A stretch of DNA of 49,351 nt from Spirochaetes bacterium GWB1_36_13 (GCA_001829155.1 MIAO01000081.1:1-49351); one strand, 5' to 3'. Shown: positions 1-7,552, counted from the first letter of the stretch. Notes: a model not told the origin generated them from the letters alone. Program-made: numbers and translations.

Positions 1-723
1 CCTTCTTTTTATCGAAAGATCGTAAAGAATAATTCCAGTCGCTACTGAAACATTTAAAGAATCGATATTGCCTTCGGTAGGAATACTGATTTTGAAATCG
101 CATTTTTCCAATATTTTTTCAGCAATTCCTTTTCCTTCACTTCCTAAAACAAAGGCTGTTTTTTCTGAAAGGGGAGTTTTGAAAATATCTTTTCCTCCTT
201 CTCCAACGGATCCGTAGATCCAGAATCCCCAATCTTTCAGTTTTAAAATCGCATTGGAGAGATTTGGAACCTTGATGATTTTCATAAAAAAAGCGGTTCC
301 TGCGGAAGCTTTGATAACAGTGGGGTTGATATGAACCGATCGATCCTCAGGAATAATCAGTGCATCGACTGAAAAAAGGTCTGCGCTTCTGATAATAGCC
401 CCGAAATTCCGCGCGTCTGTGATATGATCCAGAATCAGGATTGTTTTTGCATCTTTCAGGCTTTCCAAGGGCAGGTATTGAACTTCTGTTTTAATAAAAG
501 CAATGATTCCCTGATGAGCATCGTCCGGGCAGATTTCATCCAGAATTTTCCGGTTTGAAGCGGTTTCTAAAGGAATCTTTTTTTCGGAAGCTTTTTTTTT
601 AAAAAAGTCCAGTTTGTTTTTCTGAAGGGATTCTAAAATTAAAATCTTTTCAATTTTGATCGGGCTCTTTAAAAGCATTTCAACCGGGTGAATGCCGAAA
701 ATAGTCTGTTTTGCGTCTGTCAT
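1..723 (-). CDS. rlmB: 23S rRNA 2'-O-ribose methyltransferase, SpoU/TrmH family, RlmB-like (3' end cut by window)
   Basis: The minus-strand frame from the ATG at 723-721 runs open to the window edge, giving 241 codons. The N-terminus starts MTDAKQTIFGIHPV, as in RlmB, where a small substrate-binding domain (about residues 1-80) precedes the SpoU knot. The three SPOUT motifs are visible: DHITDARNFGAIIRSA (motif 1), FVLGSEGKGI (motif 2) and SLNVSVATGIILYDL (motif 3). Family knowledge: these enzymes use S-adenosylmethionine to methylate a ribose 2'-OH, for RlmB at G2251 of 23S rRNA. Motif 3 is complete, so only a few C-terminal residues are probably missing. The start overlaps the stop of the upstream phosphatase gene by one base (TAATG), so the two are likely translationally coupled. 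The exact target (RlmB versus another TrmH-type enzyme) is inferred. Confidence 0.88.
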   Translation of the reverse strand, partial: MTDAKQTIFGIHPVEMLLKSPIKIEKILILESLQKNKLDFFKKKASEKKIPLETASNRKILDEICPDDAHQGIIAFIKTEVQYLPLESLKDAKTILILDHITDARNFGAIIRSADLFSVDALIIPEDRSVHINPTVIKASAGTAFFMKIIKVPNLSNAILKLKDWGFWIYGSVGEGGKDIFKTPLSEKTAFVLGSEGKGIAEKILEKCDFKISIPTEGNIDSLNVSVATGIILYDLSIKRR

Positions 724-1826
724 TATTTTACCTTGATGATTATAAATGTAATATCGTCTTCTACTGATTCTCGCCCTGGAATAAACGCCTTGATTTCATT
801 CATCAGCGCCAGCGCCAGTTTTTTTTCATGGTGATTTTTTTTGATGAAATTTTTCAGTCTTTCTATACCGTACATATCCCCTTCTTTGTTTCTGGCTTCT
901 AAAAGCCCGTCTGTGAGGAGAACGAGAATATCCCCGGTTTCTAAAACAATTTCAACCGACTCGATCGGAATTTTTTTAGAATATCCTAAAAGATAGCCTG
1001 TGTTTCCAAGTTCAATAAATTGGTCTTTTTCAGTTTTATAAACTAGTGGGGGAATATGACCCGCATTTGAATATCGAAGTGTGTTATTATGAAATATGCC
1101 GTAAAAAGCTGTGATAAAACGACCCACTGGAGAAAGAATATCGACCATTAAATCATTCAGGCAGTTTAAAAGCCAGAGGGGGTTGCTGATTTCCGGTGCA
1201 AAGGTTCTGAAGATAATTTTTGTCATGGAAGCAATCAATGCGGAACCGACCCCGTGTCCGGCGACATCGGCCAGAAAAATGCCGATATGTTCATTACTCA
1301 TTACCTGAAAATCCCAAAGATCTCCGCCGATCGAACCAGTGGTCATATATTGTACCTGAATATCAAGGTTTGCCCAGGAAGGTGAGGGTTCTTGAAGCAT
1401 CATTTCCTGAATATGCCGCGCCAGTTCAATGTCTTTTTTATTTTTAAAATAATCTTGTTCGGCTAAAAGGATTTTCATTTCTCTGACTTTAAGGAGAAAA
1501 AGTTTATCAATTTTTGCTTTTAAAAGATGGTGATCAATGTTTTTGAAAAAGAGAAAATCATCCCATTCTTCATTGACTTCCTGAAGGAAAGAACTGTCTT
1601 TTAAAACTGCAATGATCATCAGTTTGAGAGGATATTTTTTCTTGAGTTTTTTTACTTCTTCCCGGTCTTTTTCTGAAAAAATTCCGGCAACAACAATTCC
1701 GCTGTCAAAATGTTCCATTTGAAGGGTAGAAAAATCGGTCAACCCGTTTTCTTCTAAAAAATGAACAAGATCTCTGTGTTCAGAATGAAATTGATAGTAT
1801 GCTTTAAAAAGATTAATATTCTTCAT
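723..1826 (-). CDS. SpoIIE/RsbU-type PP2C serine phosphatase with degenerate receiver-like N-terminus
   Basis: 367 residues. The C-terminal two thirds (about 155-367) are a SpoIIE-type PP2C domain with the metal-binding and core motifs IGGDLWDF, DVAGHGVGSALIASM, NAGHIPPLVY, LTDGLLEARN and EDDITFIIIKV. The expected acidic metal ligands are present, so it should be active. Residues 1-115 have alternating hydrophobic strands like a response-regulator receiver (GIVVAG, KLMIIAV) but show no clear phospho-acceptor Asp/Lys set; a helical linker (about 115-150) follows. Family knowledge: RsbU-like phosphatases dephosphorylate anti-anti-sigma (STAS) proteins in partner-switching stress or developmental control. 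No STAS or anti-sigma kinase gene is adjacent, so the partner is unknown. The gene overlaps rlmB by one base. The pseudo-receiver reading is an inference. Confidence 0.85.
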   Translation of the reverse strand: MKNINLFKAYYQFHSEHRDLVHFLEENGLTDFSTLQMEHFDSGIVVAGIFSEKDREEVKKLKKKYPLKLMIIAVLKDSSFLQEVNEEWDDFLFFKNIDHHLLKAKIDKLFLLKVREMKILLAEQDYFKNKKDIELARHIQEMMLQEPSPSWANLDIQVQYMTTGSIGGDLWDFQVMSNEHIGIFLADVAGHGVGSALIASMTKIIFRTFAPEISNPLWLLNCLNDLMVDILSPVGRFITAFYGIFHNNTLRYSNAGHIPPLVYKTEKDQFIELGNTGYLLGYSKKIPIESVEIVLETGDILVLLTDGLLEARNKEGDMYGIERLKNFIKKNHHEKKLALALMNEIKAFIPGRESVEDDITFIIIKVK

Positions 1827-2027
1827 TTTTATCCTTAAAAATTACAAGGCGCTAATATTAAAAACACTTCCATAAAAAATACTTTTTTTCCCCTTATGAA
1901 ATCAAGTTTTGAATCGATTTTTTTTCTATTATGTAAATCTATCCCTAAGAAATTAAAAAACTTTTTTCAAATCTGCTATCAAATATTTGATTGTGTTTTA
2001 TCGATCAACACCTAATCTTTTTCCGGT

Positions 2028-2080
2028 CGTTTTATATTTAAATATAGTCAAATAGAATTGATGGAAAAAATGACTTTTAA
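2028..2080. repeat. Imperfect repeat shared with the Uma2 gene's upstream region
   Basis: This stretch resembles 7558-7610, upstream of the minus-strand Uma2 gene. Both contain TATAGTCAAAT(A/G)GAATTG preceded by a T/A-rich TTTTATAT tract and followed by a GAAAAA tract. Read on the minus strand both show TTGACTATATTT, which could be a promoter part. At 7558-7610 it would read into the Uma2 gene. Here it would read toward the phosphatase gene about 200 bp away. The role is uncertain; it could be an old duplicated promoter region. Confidence 0.35.
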
Positions 2081-2108
2081 AAACTTTTATTCGACAGGAG
2101 TTTTTTCC

Positions 2109-2157
2109 TTTGCTTTTTTCTGAAACTTTACTATTATTATTTGGAAAGAATTTGTAA
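2109..2157 (+). promoter_or_regulatory. Promoter-like 49-bp direct repeat, copy 1 (upstream of PIN gene)
   Basis: These 49 bases match 2844-2892 at 46 of 49 positions by eye, exactly 735 bp apart. The repeat ends just before the ribosome-binding site of the downstream gene in both places. It contains TTGCTT (2110-2115), a 16-bp spacer and TATTAT (2132-2137), a plausible sigma70-type -35/-10 pair. The duplication brackets the toxin-antitoxin candidate, so that module seems to have been inserted with, or copied, the fabZ promoter. Confidence 0.5.
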
Positions 2158-2169
2158 TAGAAGGCAATT

Positions 2170-2628
2170 TTGAATCGGTTAAAACTATATCTTGATAATT
2201 GTTGTTTCAACAGACCCTACGACGAACCTGTTAATCAATTTATGAGTTTTGAAATAGAATCAAAACTTCTGATACAGGAACAAATAAAAAAAGGATATTT
2301 TAATCTTGTATGGTCATTTATACTTGATTTCGAAAATGAAGAGAATCCTTATGAAGATATAAAAGAATCTGTAAAAAACTGGAAGAAAATATCAAAAGAA
2401 TTTGTTCAGCCTGAAGATGTTATAAGAATAAAAGCGAATGAACTGAGAAAAAAATATGGTTTTGGCGCGAAAGATTCTCTTCACATTAGTTGTGCTCTTT
2501 ATTCTCAATGTGATTATTTACTGACCACAGATAAAAAGATGATAAAAAAAGGGCTTTCTTTAAATCATATTAAAATTTTGAATCCTATTCAGTTTGTTGC
2601 ACAAATGGAGGAAGAGAATGATCAGTGA
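2170..2628 (+). CDS. PIN-domain protein, likely toxin of a toxin-antitoxin pair
   Basis: 152 residues. The N-terminus LKLYLDNCCFNRPYDEP carries the first conserved acidic residue of PIN domains. The C-terminal part GAKDSLHISCALYSQCDYLLTTDKKMIKK has the usual second acidic cluster (KDSLH) and the terminal LLTTDKK. PIN proteins of this size are usually metal-dependent RNases, often VapC-like toxins. The start is TTG at 2170, with AGAAGG about 6 bases upstream; no better ATG exists near the conserved N-terminus. The downstream small gene overlaps this one by 11 bp, fitting a two-gene module in toxin-first order. The module lies between two promoter-like direct repeats. Nuclease activity and toxicity are inferred from the family. 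Confidence 0.75.
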   Translation: MNRLKLYLDNCCFNRPYDEPVNQFMSFEIESKLLIQEQIKKGYFNLVWSFILDFENEENPYEDIKESVKNWKKISKEFVQPEDVIRIKANELRKKYGFGAKDSLHISCALYSQCDYLLTTDKKMIKKGLSLNHIKILNPIQFVAQMEEENDQ

Positions 2629-2818
2629 TATGCAAATCCGATACAATGGGATGAAATTATTAAGAGAACATCTTGGTATTGTAGAAGCGGAAAAATTTAT
2701 AGCTTTAATAAAAAAAGAATCTTTTAATTATACTGAATGGCAAAGAACCTTATGGAGCGATCAATCTGTAGATGATATCTTTCATCAGGCAAAAAAATTT
2801 TATGAGATAGATCAATAA
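2618..2818 (+). CDS. Small protein paired with PIN toxin, candidate antitoxin
   Basis: 66 residues, starting MISDMQIRYNGMKLL and ending FYEIDQ. The ATG at 2618 is preceded by GGAGGAAGAGA, an excellent ribosome-binding site inside the end of the PIN gene; the reading frames overlap by 11 bp. The sequence is helical and mixed-charge, with no obvious helix-turn-helix or ribbon-helix-helix signature. The antitoxin role is inferred only from size, overlap and position after a PIN gene. I do not recognise a named family. Confidence 0.6.
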   Translation: MISDMQIRYNGMKLLREHLGIVEAEKFIALIKKESFNYTEWQRTLWSDQSVDDIFHQAKKFYEIDQ

Positions 2819-2843
2819 ACCAATGCAAAGATAAATGTTAAAA

Positions 2844-2892
2844 TTTGCTTTTTTTTCAAACTTGACTATTATTATTTGGAAAGAATTTGTAA
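2844..2892 (+). promoter_or_regulatory. Promoter-like 49-bp direct repeat, copy 2 (upstream of fabZ)
   Basis: Second copy of the repeat at 2109-2157. It has TTGCTT (2845-2850), a 16-bp spacer and TATTAT (2867-2872). It ends directly at the AAGGAG ribosome-binding site of fabZ, so it is probably the native fabZ promoter and the upstream copy the duplicate. Confidence 0.5.
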
Positions 2893-2903
2893 AGGAGAGC
2901 TTT

Positions 2904-3335
2904 ATGGAAATCATGGAGATTATGGAATATCTTCCTCATCGATACCCGTTTTTAATGGTGGACAGAGTGCTGGAAACAACTGAAAATAAAATTACAGGGA
3001 TCAAGAATGTCACGATTAATGAACCTTTTTTTCAGGGGCATTTTCCTGGCGACCCGATTATGCCGGGAGTGATGATTGTGGAAGGAATGGCTCAGTGCGG
3101 CGGGCTTCTAGTTTTAAAACAGGTGGAAGACAGGAAAAGCGTTTCCCCTTATTTTGCGGCAATCGATAAAGTAAAATTTAAAAGACCTGTAAGACCTGGG
3201 GATCAGCTTCGGTATGAAGTGGAAATTACGGTAAATCGAGGAACTTTGTGTAAAATGACAGGAAAAACCTTTGTTGGGACAGAGCTTGCCTGCGAAGCGG
3301 AAATGACCGCTGTGATTGTGAAAAGAAACCAGTAA
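2904..3335 (+). CDS. fabZ: 3-hydroxyacyl-[acyl-carrier-protein] dehydratase FabZ
   Basis: 143 residues from the ATG at 2904, which has AAGGAG about 7 bases upstream. An upstream in-frame start at 2835 is rejected because it would run through the promoter-like repeat. The hot-dog-fold active site is intact: the catalytic His in YLPHRYPFLMVDRV and the catalytic Glu in GHFPGDPIMPGVMIVEGMAQ. Length is normal for FabZ (about 140-150). The enzyme dehydrates (3R)-hydroxyacyl-ACP to trans-2-enoyl-ACP in the type II fatty-acid cycle. It stands apart from lpxA/lpxD, with which fabZ is linked in many didermic bacteria. Confidence 0.95.
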   Translation: MEIMEIMEYLPHRYPFLMVDRVLETTENKITGIKNVTINEPFFQGHFPGDPIMPGVMIVEGMAQCGGLLVLKQVEDRKSVSPYFAAIDKVKFKRPVRPGDQLRYEVEITVNRGTLCKMTGKTFVGTELACEAEMTAVIVKRNQ

Positions 3336-3350
3336 AAAAAGGATATTGAT

Positions 3351-3974
3351 ATGAGAAAAGCTTTTTTAGTCGTGTTTTTAATACTGGCAGGAAGCTTTTC
3401 TTCCTTCTCGAGGGAGCAGAAATCAATGGAAGAAAATGAAGAAGAAAGGGTTTTCTTATTTACAGGGATCGTTGATGATCTAAACATCGAAGTGCAGGAT
3501 TCTTATCATAAGCATATCTATTATTACCATTTTAAAATATTTCTTGGAAAACAAAAAAAATTTGAAAATAAAGTTTTTTTATTTCAAAAGCATGAATTTG
3601 ATATCAAAGAACAATACTCAGCCGGCGAACGGCTTATAATCCAATTTCCAGCCTGGGCATTATTGGAATACGACGGAAAAAAAGAGATTCCTCTTTATAA
3701 AATTGAAAAAACAAAAGATATCTATGAAAAGATAGCGGTTTTTAAAAAAGGAACCTCTTTAGAAAAAGCGGAACAATGGCTTGATTCTATGAACGCCTTT
3801 TTTAACGAAGGCATGGACTCATCCAAGGGAAAAGCCTATTTTTACAAAACGGGCCCAAAATTTATTGTCCGTTTTTTAAATGAAGACGATCAGATTCAAT
3901 TTCTGAAAGAAAGCAAAAAAAATCCCGATATCTATGAAGTCTATCAGCCGGACTGGAAAATTCAGAAGGATTAG
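3351..3974 (+). CDS. Secreted protein of unknown function
   Basis: 207 residues with an N-terminal signal peptide (MRKAFLVVFLILAGSFSSFS, cleavage likely near residue 20). The mature part alternates charged and aromatic residues and looks beta-rich (YHKHIYYYHFKIFLG, QYSAGERLIIQFPAWALLEY). Residues 40-120 could be a single OB-like or small barrel domain that handles a bound factor. There is no lipobox Cys. It lies 15 bp behind fabZ with AAAAAAGGATATTGAT before the ATG, so it is probably co-transcribed. I do not recognise a family. Confidence 0.7.
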   Translation: MRKAFLVVFLILAGSFSSFSREQKSMEENEEERVFLFTGIVDDLNIEVQDSYHKHIYYYHFKIFLGKQKKFENKVFLFQKHEFDIKEQYSAGERLIIQFPAWALLEYDGKKEIPLYKIEKTKDIYEKIAVFKKGTSLEKAEQWLDSMNAFFNEGMDSSKGKAYFYKTGPKFIVRFLNEDDQIQFLKESKKNPDIYEVYQPDWKIQKD

Positions 3975-3992
3975 CCTGATGTTAGTGGATAG

Positions 3993-4304
3993 AAAATTGC
4001 CGAAAAAATCCTTTCAGAATGTTTTTGGGGCGATTATCATTATACTCCTGAAAAACTCATCAAAATTGCGGAAGAAGGGAGTTTTAATGAAAAAAAATTC
4101 CTGTTTGGAAAAGTGATTCAAGCAGCTTTACAGAAAGCCAGTTTTTTAATAGATGAACTGATTATCAGGCTGAAAGATTTTCCCATGAGTCTGCTTTATA
4201 ATCTGAACACAGTCAATCCTGTTTCAATAAATGATTCCCGATTATATCTTGGTGAAATGATTGAAGAAATCAGCTTGCTTCAAAACCATCTGCATAAAAA
4301 ATAA
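3993..4304 (+). pseudogene. Remnant of a small helical protein with no usable start
   Basis: One frame is open from just after a TAG (3990-3992) to TAA at 4304 and translates as KIAEKILSECFWGDYHYTPEKL and onward, ending NHLHKK. The composition is protein-like throughout (FNEKKFLFGKVIQAAL, RLYLGEMIEEISLLQNHL). The first normal start codon is a GTG at 4113, in the middle of this conserved-looking stretch. The 5' end therefore seems to be lost or mutated. The FWGDYHYTPEKL type of opening resembles small proteins often found beside accessory genes; I cannot name the family firmly. Confidence 0.45.
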
Positions 4305-4344
4305 AAAATCCTCAATTGGCACAGTGAGAGAAAAATAATGAAAA

Positions 4345-4372
4345 TTTTATTAAAATTTATTAAATTTATAAT
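4345..4372 (+). promoter_or_regulatory. Possible sigma70-type promoter for the citrate synthase/mdh pair
   Basis: A consensus -10 hexamer TATAAT lies at 4367-4372, with a weak TTTTAT (4345-4350) 16 bp upstream in a run of A/T repeats. It would leave about 90 bases of leader before the ATG at 4468. Position and the exact -10 support it; the -35 is poor. Confidence 0.35.
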
Positions 4373-4467
4373 CACTGGAGAGGATTTTGTCTTTCTTGAT
4401 TCTCACATACCAGCATCATGCATTCAACACTGAAAAATATCAGTCAATACAAAGAGGAGGAAACAAC

Positions 4468-5805
4468 ATGGCTAAACAATATAAACTTCAGGATGTGCAG
4501 GAACCCGTTCTTTATGATGAACTTTTTGATTATGATCAAATACCAAGAGCGGTTTATAATCCGAAAAATCCGGCTCCCCTCGAAATCCCAAAAGAATTCT
4601 GGATTACAGACACTACTTTCCGGGACGGACAGCAGGCGCGCCCCCCTTATACAGTGGATCAGATTGTTAAAATTTACAAGTTTTTAAACCGTTTGAGCGG
4701 ACCGAAAGGAGTGATTCGTCAGACCGAGTATTTTCTCTATACTGACAAAGACAAGGAAGCAGTTGAAAAATGTCTTTCCCTTGGCTATCAGTTTCCTGAA
4801 GTTACTGCCTGGATTCGGGCAAAAAAAGAGGACTTTAAACTGGTGAAAAAATTTAATCTGAAAGAGACAGGGATTTTAACCAGTATATCAGACTACCATA
4901 TCTTTTTGAAACTCAAGAAAAACAGAAAGGAAGCGATTGAAGAATATCTGGATGTTGTCCGTGAAGCAATGAATGAAGGGATTCGTCCACGCTGCCATTT
5001 TGAAGATGTCACCCGTGCAGATTTTTACGGATTGGTCATTCCTTTTGCGCAAGCATTGATGAGACTTTCCGAAGACTCAAAAATTCCGGTTAAAATGAGA
5101 CTTTGCGATACGATGGGATACGGCTTGGATAATCCTTACGCAGAAGCTCCGAGAGGAGTGGGAAAAATTATCCAGCTGATGAGAAAAGAAGCAGGTGTGC
5201 CGGCAGAATTACTTGAGTGGCACGGACACAACGATTTTCATAGAGTGCTTTCCAACGGTGCTGCCGCATGGCTTCATGGATGCGCATCCATCAACGGCGC
5301 GATTTTCGGATCTGGAGAAAGAACCGGCAATACTCCGATCGAAGCGTTGATTATCGAATGGATTGCGATGACGGGAGATACAGCTGGAATTGATACTACT
5401 GCGATTACCGAACTGGCTGAATACTATGAAAATGAAATTGGCACCAAGCTTCCTGAAAACTATCCTTTTGTCGGGAAAGATTTTAATGTGACTCGAGCTG
5501 GAATTCACGCAGACGGACTTCTGAAAAACGAGAGAATTTATAATATTTTCAATACAGGAAAACTTTTAAACCGCCCGATTCGAATCGGAATTACCGATAA
5601 ATCGGGGTTAGCTGGTATTTCTCACTGGCTCAACAAGTTTTTTAATCTGGAAGGCAACGATATGATCAAGAAAAATGATCCGAATATTATGAAAATTCAA
5701 AACCGAATTGAGGAAGACTACGCAAACGGAAGAACAACTGGTATTTCAGACCCTGAAATGGAAGCGATGGCAAAAGAATTTTTTCCGGGAAGGTTTAAAA
5801 AATGA
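4468..5805 (+). CDS. Citrate (Re)-synthase candidate, homocitrate/isopropylmalate synthase superfamily
   Basis: 445 residues from the ATG at 4468 (MAKQYKLQD), which follows GAGGAGGAAACAAC. The HMGL-like TIM barrel is clear: TDTTFRDGQQARPPYT carries the metal Asp and catalytic Arg, WHGHNDFHRVL carries the HxH metal ligands, and GSGERTGNTPIEAL is the conserved glycine-rich loop. There is no C-terminal LeuA regulatory domain, so it is not an ordinary 2-isopropylmalate synthase. The FRDGQQARPP variant and length resemble the Re-citrate synthases known from anaerobes such as Clostridium kluyveri, Syntrophus and Dehalococcoides. They condense acetyl-CoA with oxaloacetate with stereochemistry opposite to GltA. 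The next gene, overlapping by 4 bp, is malate dehydrogenase, which supplies oxaloacetate and supports this reading. Homocitrate synthase remains an alternative. Confidence 0.75.
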   Translation: MAKQYKLQDVQEPVLYDELFDYDQIPRAVYNPKNPAPLEIPKEFWITDTTFRDGQQARPPYTVDQIVKIYKFLNRLSGPKGVIRQTEYFLYTDKDKEAVEKCLSLGYQFPEVTAWIRAKKEDFKLVKKFNLKETGILTSISDYHIFLKLKKNRKEAIEEYLDVVREAMNEGIRPRCHFEDVTRADFYGLVIPFAQALMRLSEDSKIPVKMRLCDTMGYGLDNPYAEAPRGVGKIIQLMRKEAGVPAELLEWHGHNDFHRVLSNGAAAWLHGCASINGAIFGSGERTGNTPIEALIIEWIAMTGDTAGIDTTAITELAEYYENEIGTKLPENYPFVGKDFNVTRAGIHADGLLKNERIYNIFNTGKLLNRPIRIGITDKSGLAGISHWLNKFFNLEGNDMIKKNDPNIMKIQNRIEEDYANGRTTGISDPEMEAMAKEFFPGRFKK

Positions 5806-6725
5806 GAAATAAAATTGCGGTTATCGGCGCAGGAAATGTAGGGGCGACTTTAGCCCTTTATCTGGCTCAAAAAGAATTGGGTGATCTAGCGCTGATTGAT
5901 ATTAATAAAAACATGGCAAAAGGCAAGGCTTTAGATATTATGCAGGCGGGCGCTGTTTTTGGATTTGACACGCGGATTGAAGCTTCCGATGACTATGAGA
6001 TCATCAAAGGGGCAAAACTAGTACTCGTTACTGCCGGATTTCCCCGAAAACCGGGGATGGACAGACTGGAGCTTCTGCATATCAACCGTGATATTATAGA
6101 CGGAATTGCCGCCAATATAAAAAAATACGCTCCTGATTCGATTGTGATTGTAGTTTCAAATCCTGTGGATGTGATGACTTACCGGATGTGGAAACAGACA
6201 GGTTTTCCTTCTGAGAGAGTGATGGGGCAGGCGGGCGTTCTGGATACTGGGCGCTACCTATCCTTTTTGGCTGAAAAAACAGGTCTTAATGTGAAAAACA
6301 TTCAGTCCATGATTCTGGGCGGTCACGGAGATACCATGGTGCCTGTGGAAAGCTGGACACGAATCAGCGGTGCAGATATCAAGGAGTTTGTATCCCAGTC
6401 TGATTTGGATACTGTCGGAAAAAGAGCGCAGAACGGAGGCGGAGAAATTGTAACCCTGCTTCAAACCGGATCTGCCTATTATGCTCCGGCGGCAGCAACC
6501 GCGTTGATGGCTGAATCAGTCTTAAAAGATGAGAAAAAGCTTCTCCCAGTGGCGTGTCTTCCGAAAAAAGGCGAATATGGAATCAAAGATATTTATATCG
6601 GTCTTCCGGCAGTAATTGGTGCAAATGGGGTAGAAAAAATACTGGAACTCAAACTGGGCAGTGAAGAAATGAAAAAACTGACTGATTCAGCAGCGATTTA
6701 TCTCAAATCAGTCGCAGAACTTTAA
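5802..6725 (+). CDS. mdh: Malate dehydrogenase
   Basis: 307 residues, normal for LDH-like malate dehydrogenases. The NAD-binding motif is GAGNVGATLA, followed by an acidic residue after the second strand (LIDINKN), which fits NAD rather than NADP. Substrate-binding arginines lie in GFPRKPGMDR, and the Arg at the specificity loop favours a dicarboxylate such as oxaloacetate over pyruvate. VSNPVDVMTYRM and the catalytic His in GGHGDTMVP are present. The ATG overlaps the stop of the preceding citrate synthase candidate (ATGA), so the two are translationally coupled. Together they would turn malate and acetyl-CoA into citrate for biosynthesis or a partial TCA cycle. No terminator hairpin was seen right after the stop. 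Confidence 0.93.
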   Translation: MRNKIAVIGAGNVGATLALYLAQKELGDLALIDINKNMAKGKALDIMQAGAVFGFDTRIEASDDYEIIKGAKLVLVTAGFPRKPGMDRLELLHINRDIIDGIAANIKKYAPDSIVIVVSNPVDVMTYRMWKQTGFPSERVMGQAGVLDTGRYLSFLAEKTGLNVKNIQSMILGGHGDTMVPVESWTRISGADIKEFVSQSDLDTVGKRAQNGGGEIVTLLQTGSAYYAPAAATALMAESVLKDEKKLLPVACLPKKGEYGIKDIYIGLPAVIGANGVEKILELKLGSEEMKKLTDSAAIYLKSVAEL

Positions 6726-6762
6726 AACTATTTACAGATAAAACAGTAAATGAATTCAATGT

Positions 6763-6826
6763 ATACCAGCGGAGTCGAGGTGTCACTTCGGCTTCGCTCA
6801 GTGTCCGTTCGGCTCCGTTCAATGAT
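6763..6826. repeat. Palindromic GAGCGGAGCCGAA-type repeat
   Basis: A GC-richer inverted repeat built from cggagtcgaggtgt, cacttcggcttcgctcagtg and gttcggctccgttcaatg. Related copies lie at 10768-10828 and 30784-30824. Each sits immediately after or between genes. The palindromes suggest an RNA hairpin or a REP-like element. Confidence 0.45.
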
Positions 6827-6849
6827 CAAAACAAGCTATTATTACTTAA

Positions 6850-6979
6850 GGCGAGTTCTAAAAATTAATTTTCCTGTCATTTCGAACAAAGTGAGAAATC
6901 TTAAAATATTGATATTAAAAAAGATTTCTCTTCGCTTTGCTCATCGAAATGACGATTTTTTCTATTTTTAGAACTGCCC
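6850..6979. mobile_element. 130-bp palindromic MITE-like element, copy A
   Basis: The core runs from GGCGAGTTCTAAAAATTA to TATTTTTAGAACTGCCC, so the ends form a terminal inverted repeat of about 17 bp. A second inner inverted repeat pairs GTCATTTCGAACAAAGTGAG with its complement near the right side. TTAA lies directly on both sides (6846-6849 and 6980-6983). Copies B (10319-10448, opposite orientation) and C (25782-25911) have the same 130-bp length. The right TTAA contains the stop codon of the Uma2 gene. Confidence 0.75.
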
Positions 6980-7552
6980 TTAAAAAACTTTCTTTAAATC
7001 CGCTTTCAAATCTTTCACAGCAGAAGATTCAATGGTTTCTTCGCTTGAAAAAATCCTTGCCTTTCCGTAACTTCCGTTTTCCAGAAAAAAAACCATGACA
7101 ATTTTTTCAAAAGGGTAAACCACCCAGTATTCCCGAACCCCGTATTTTTCATAAACATTATATTTGTTTTTCATGTCTTTTGAAGCTGTAGAGGGAGAAA
7201 TGATTTCAACAATCATGTCCGGCGAGCCCGCACAGCCCCTATCATCGAGTTTTGAAGAATCGCAGATAATGGAAATATCAGGTTGTACCACGGTTTCTAT
7301 TGTATCATCGCCTTGATTTTTTTCTACTCCTAGGCGGACATCAAAAGGAGCTGTATAAACTTCACAGGATTTATGTTCTAAAAAATCCGCAAACTGCCTT
7401 GCCAGAGCAAGCAATATTTTCTGATGTTCCCTACTGGGTGCCGGGCTCATATCAAAGATATTCCCTTCTATAATTTCCCACCGCTTGCCATCATTCCATG
7501 AGAGGTAGTCTGAATAAGTATAAATTTGGTCGTGTTTTACCGCAAGAGACAT
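6980..7552 (-). CDS. Uma2-family (DUF820) PD-(D/E)XK nuclease-like protein
   Basis: 190 residues. The start matches the family: a YTYSDYLSWNDGKRWEIIEG stretch followed by FDMSPAPSREHQKI. The restriction-endonuclease-like core is visible as VVQPDISIICDSSKLDDRGC, then PDMIVEIISPSTASKDMKNK and EYWVVYPFEKIVMVF; the acidic residues in QPDI and VEII form the PD...ExI catalytic set. Uma2 proteins are abundant in cyanobacteria, spirochaetes and other repeat-rich genomes; a role in DNA cleavage or mobile DNA is assumed but not well established. The stop codon falls in the TTAA flank of the MITE-like element. The gene has no partner and lies in an accessory, repeat-rich patch. Confidence 0.85.
   Translation of the reverse strand: MSLAVKHDQIYTYSDYLSWNDGKRWEIIEGNIFDMSPAPSREHQKILLALARQFADFLEHKSCEVYTAPFDVRLGVEKNQGDDTIETVVQPDISIICDSSKLDDRGCAGSPDMIVEIISPSTASKDMKNKYNVYEKYGVREYWVVYPFEKIVMVFFLENGSYGKARIFSSEETIESSAVKDLKADLKKVF

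Noticed and set aside
3934-4116. A 60-codon frame overlapping the secreted protein's end
   Set aside because: The frame 3993-4304 is far more protein-like; this one is a shadow with no ribosome-binding site.
6750-6971. A 73-codon plus-strand open frame
   Set aside because: It lies across the palindromic repeats, has repeat-derived low-quality protein (RLRSVSVRLRS) and no ribosome-binding site.
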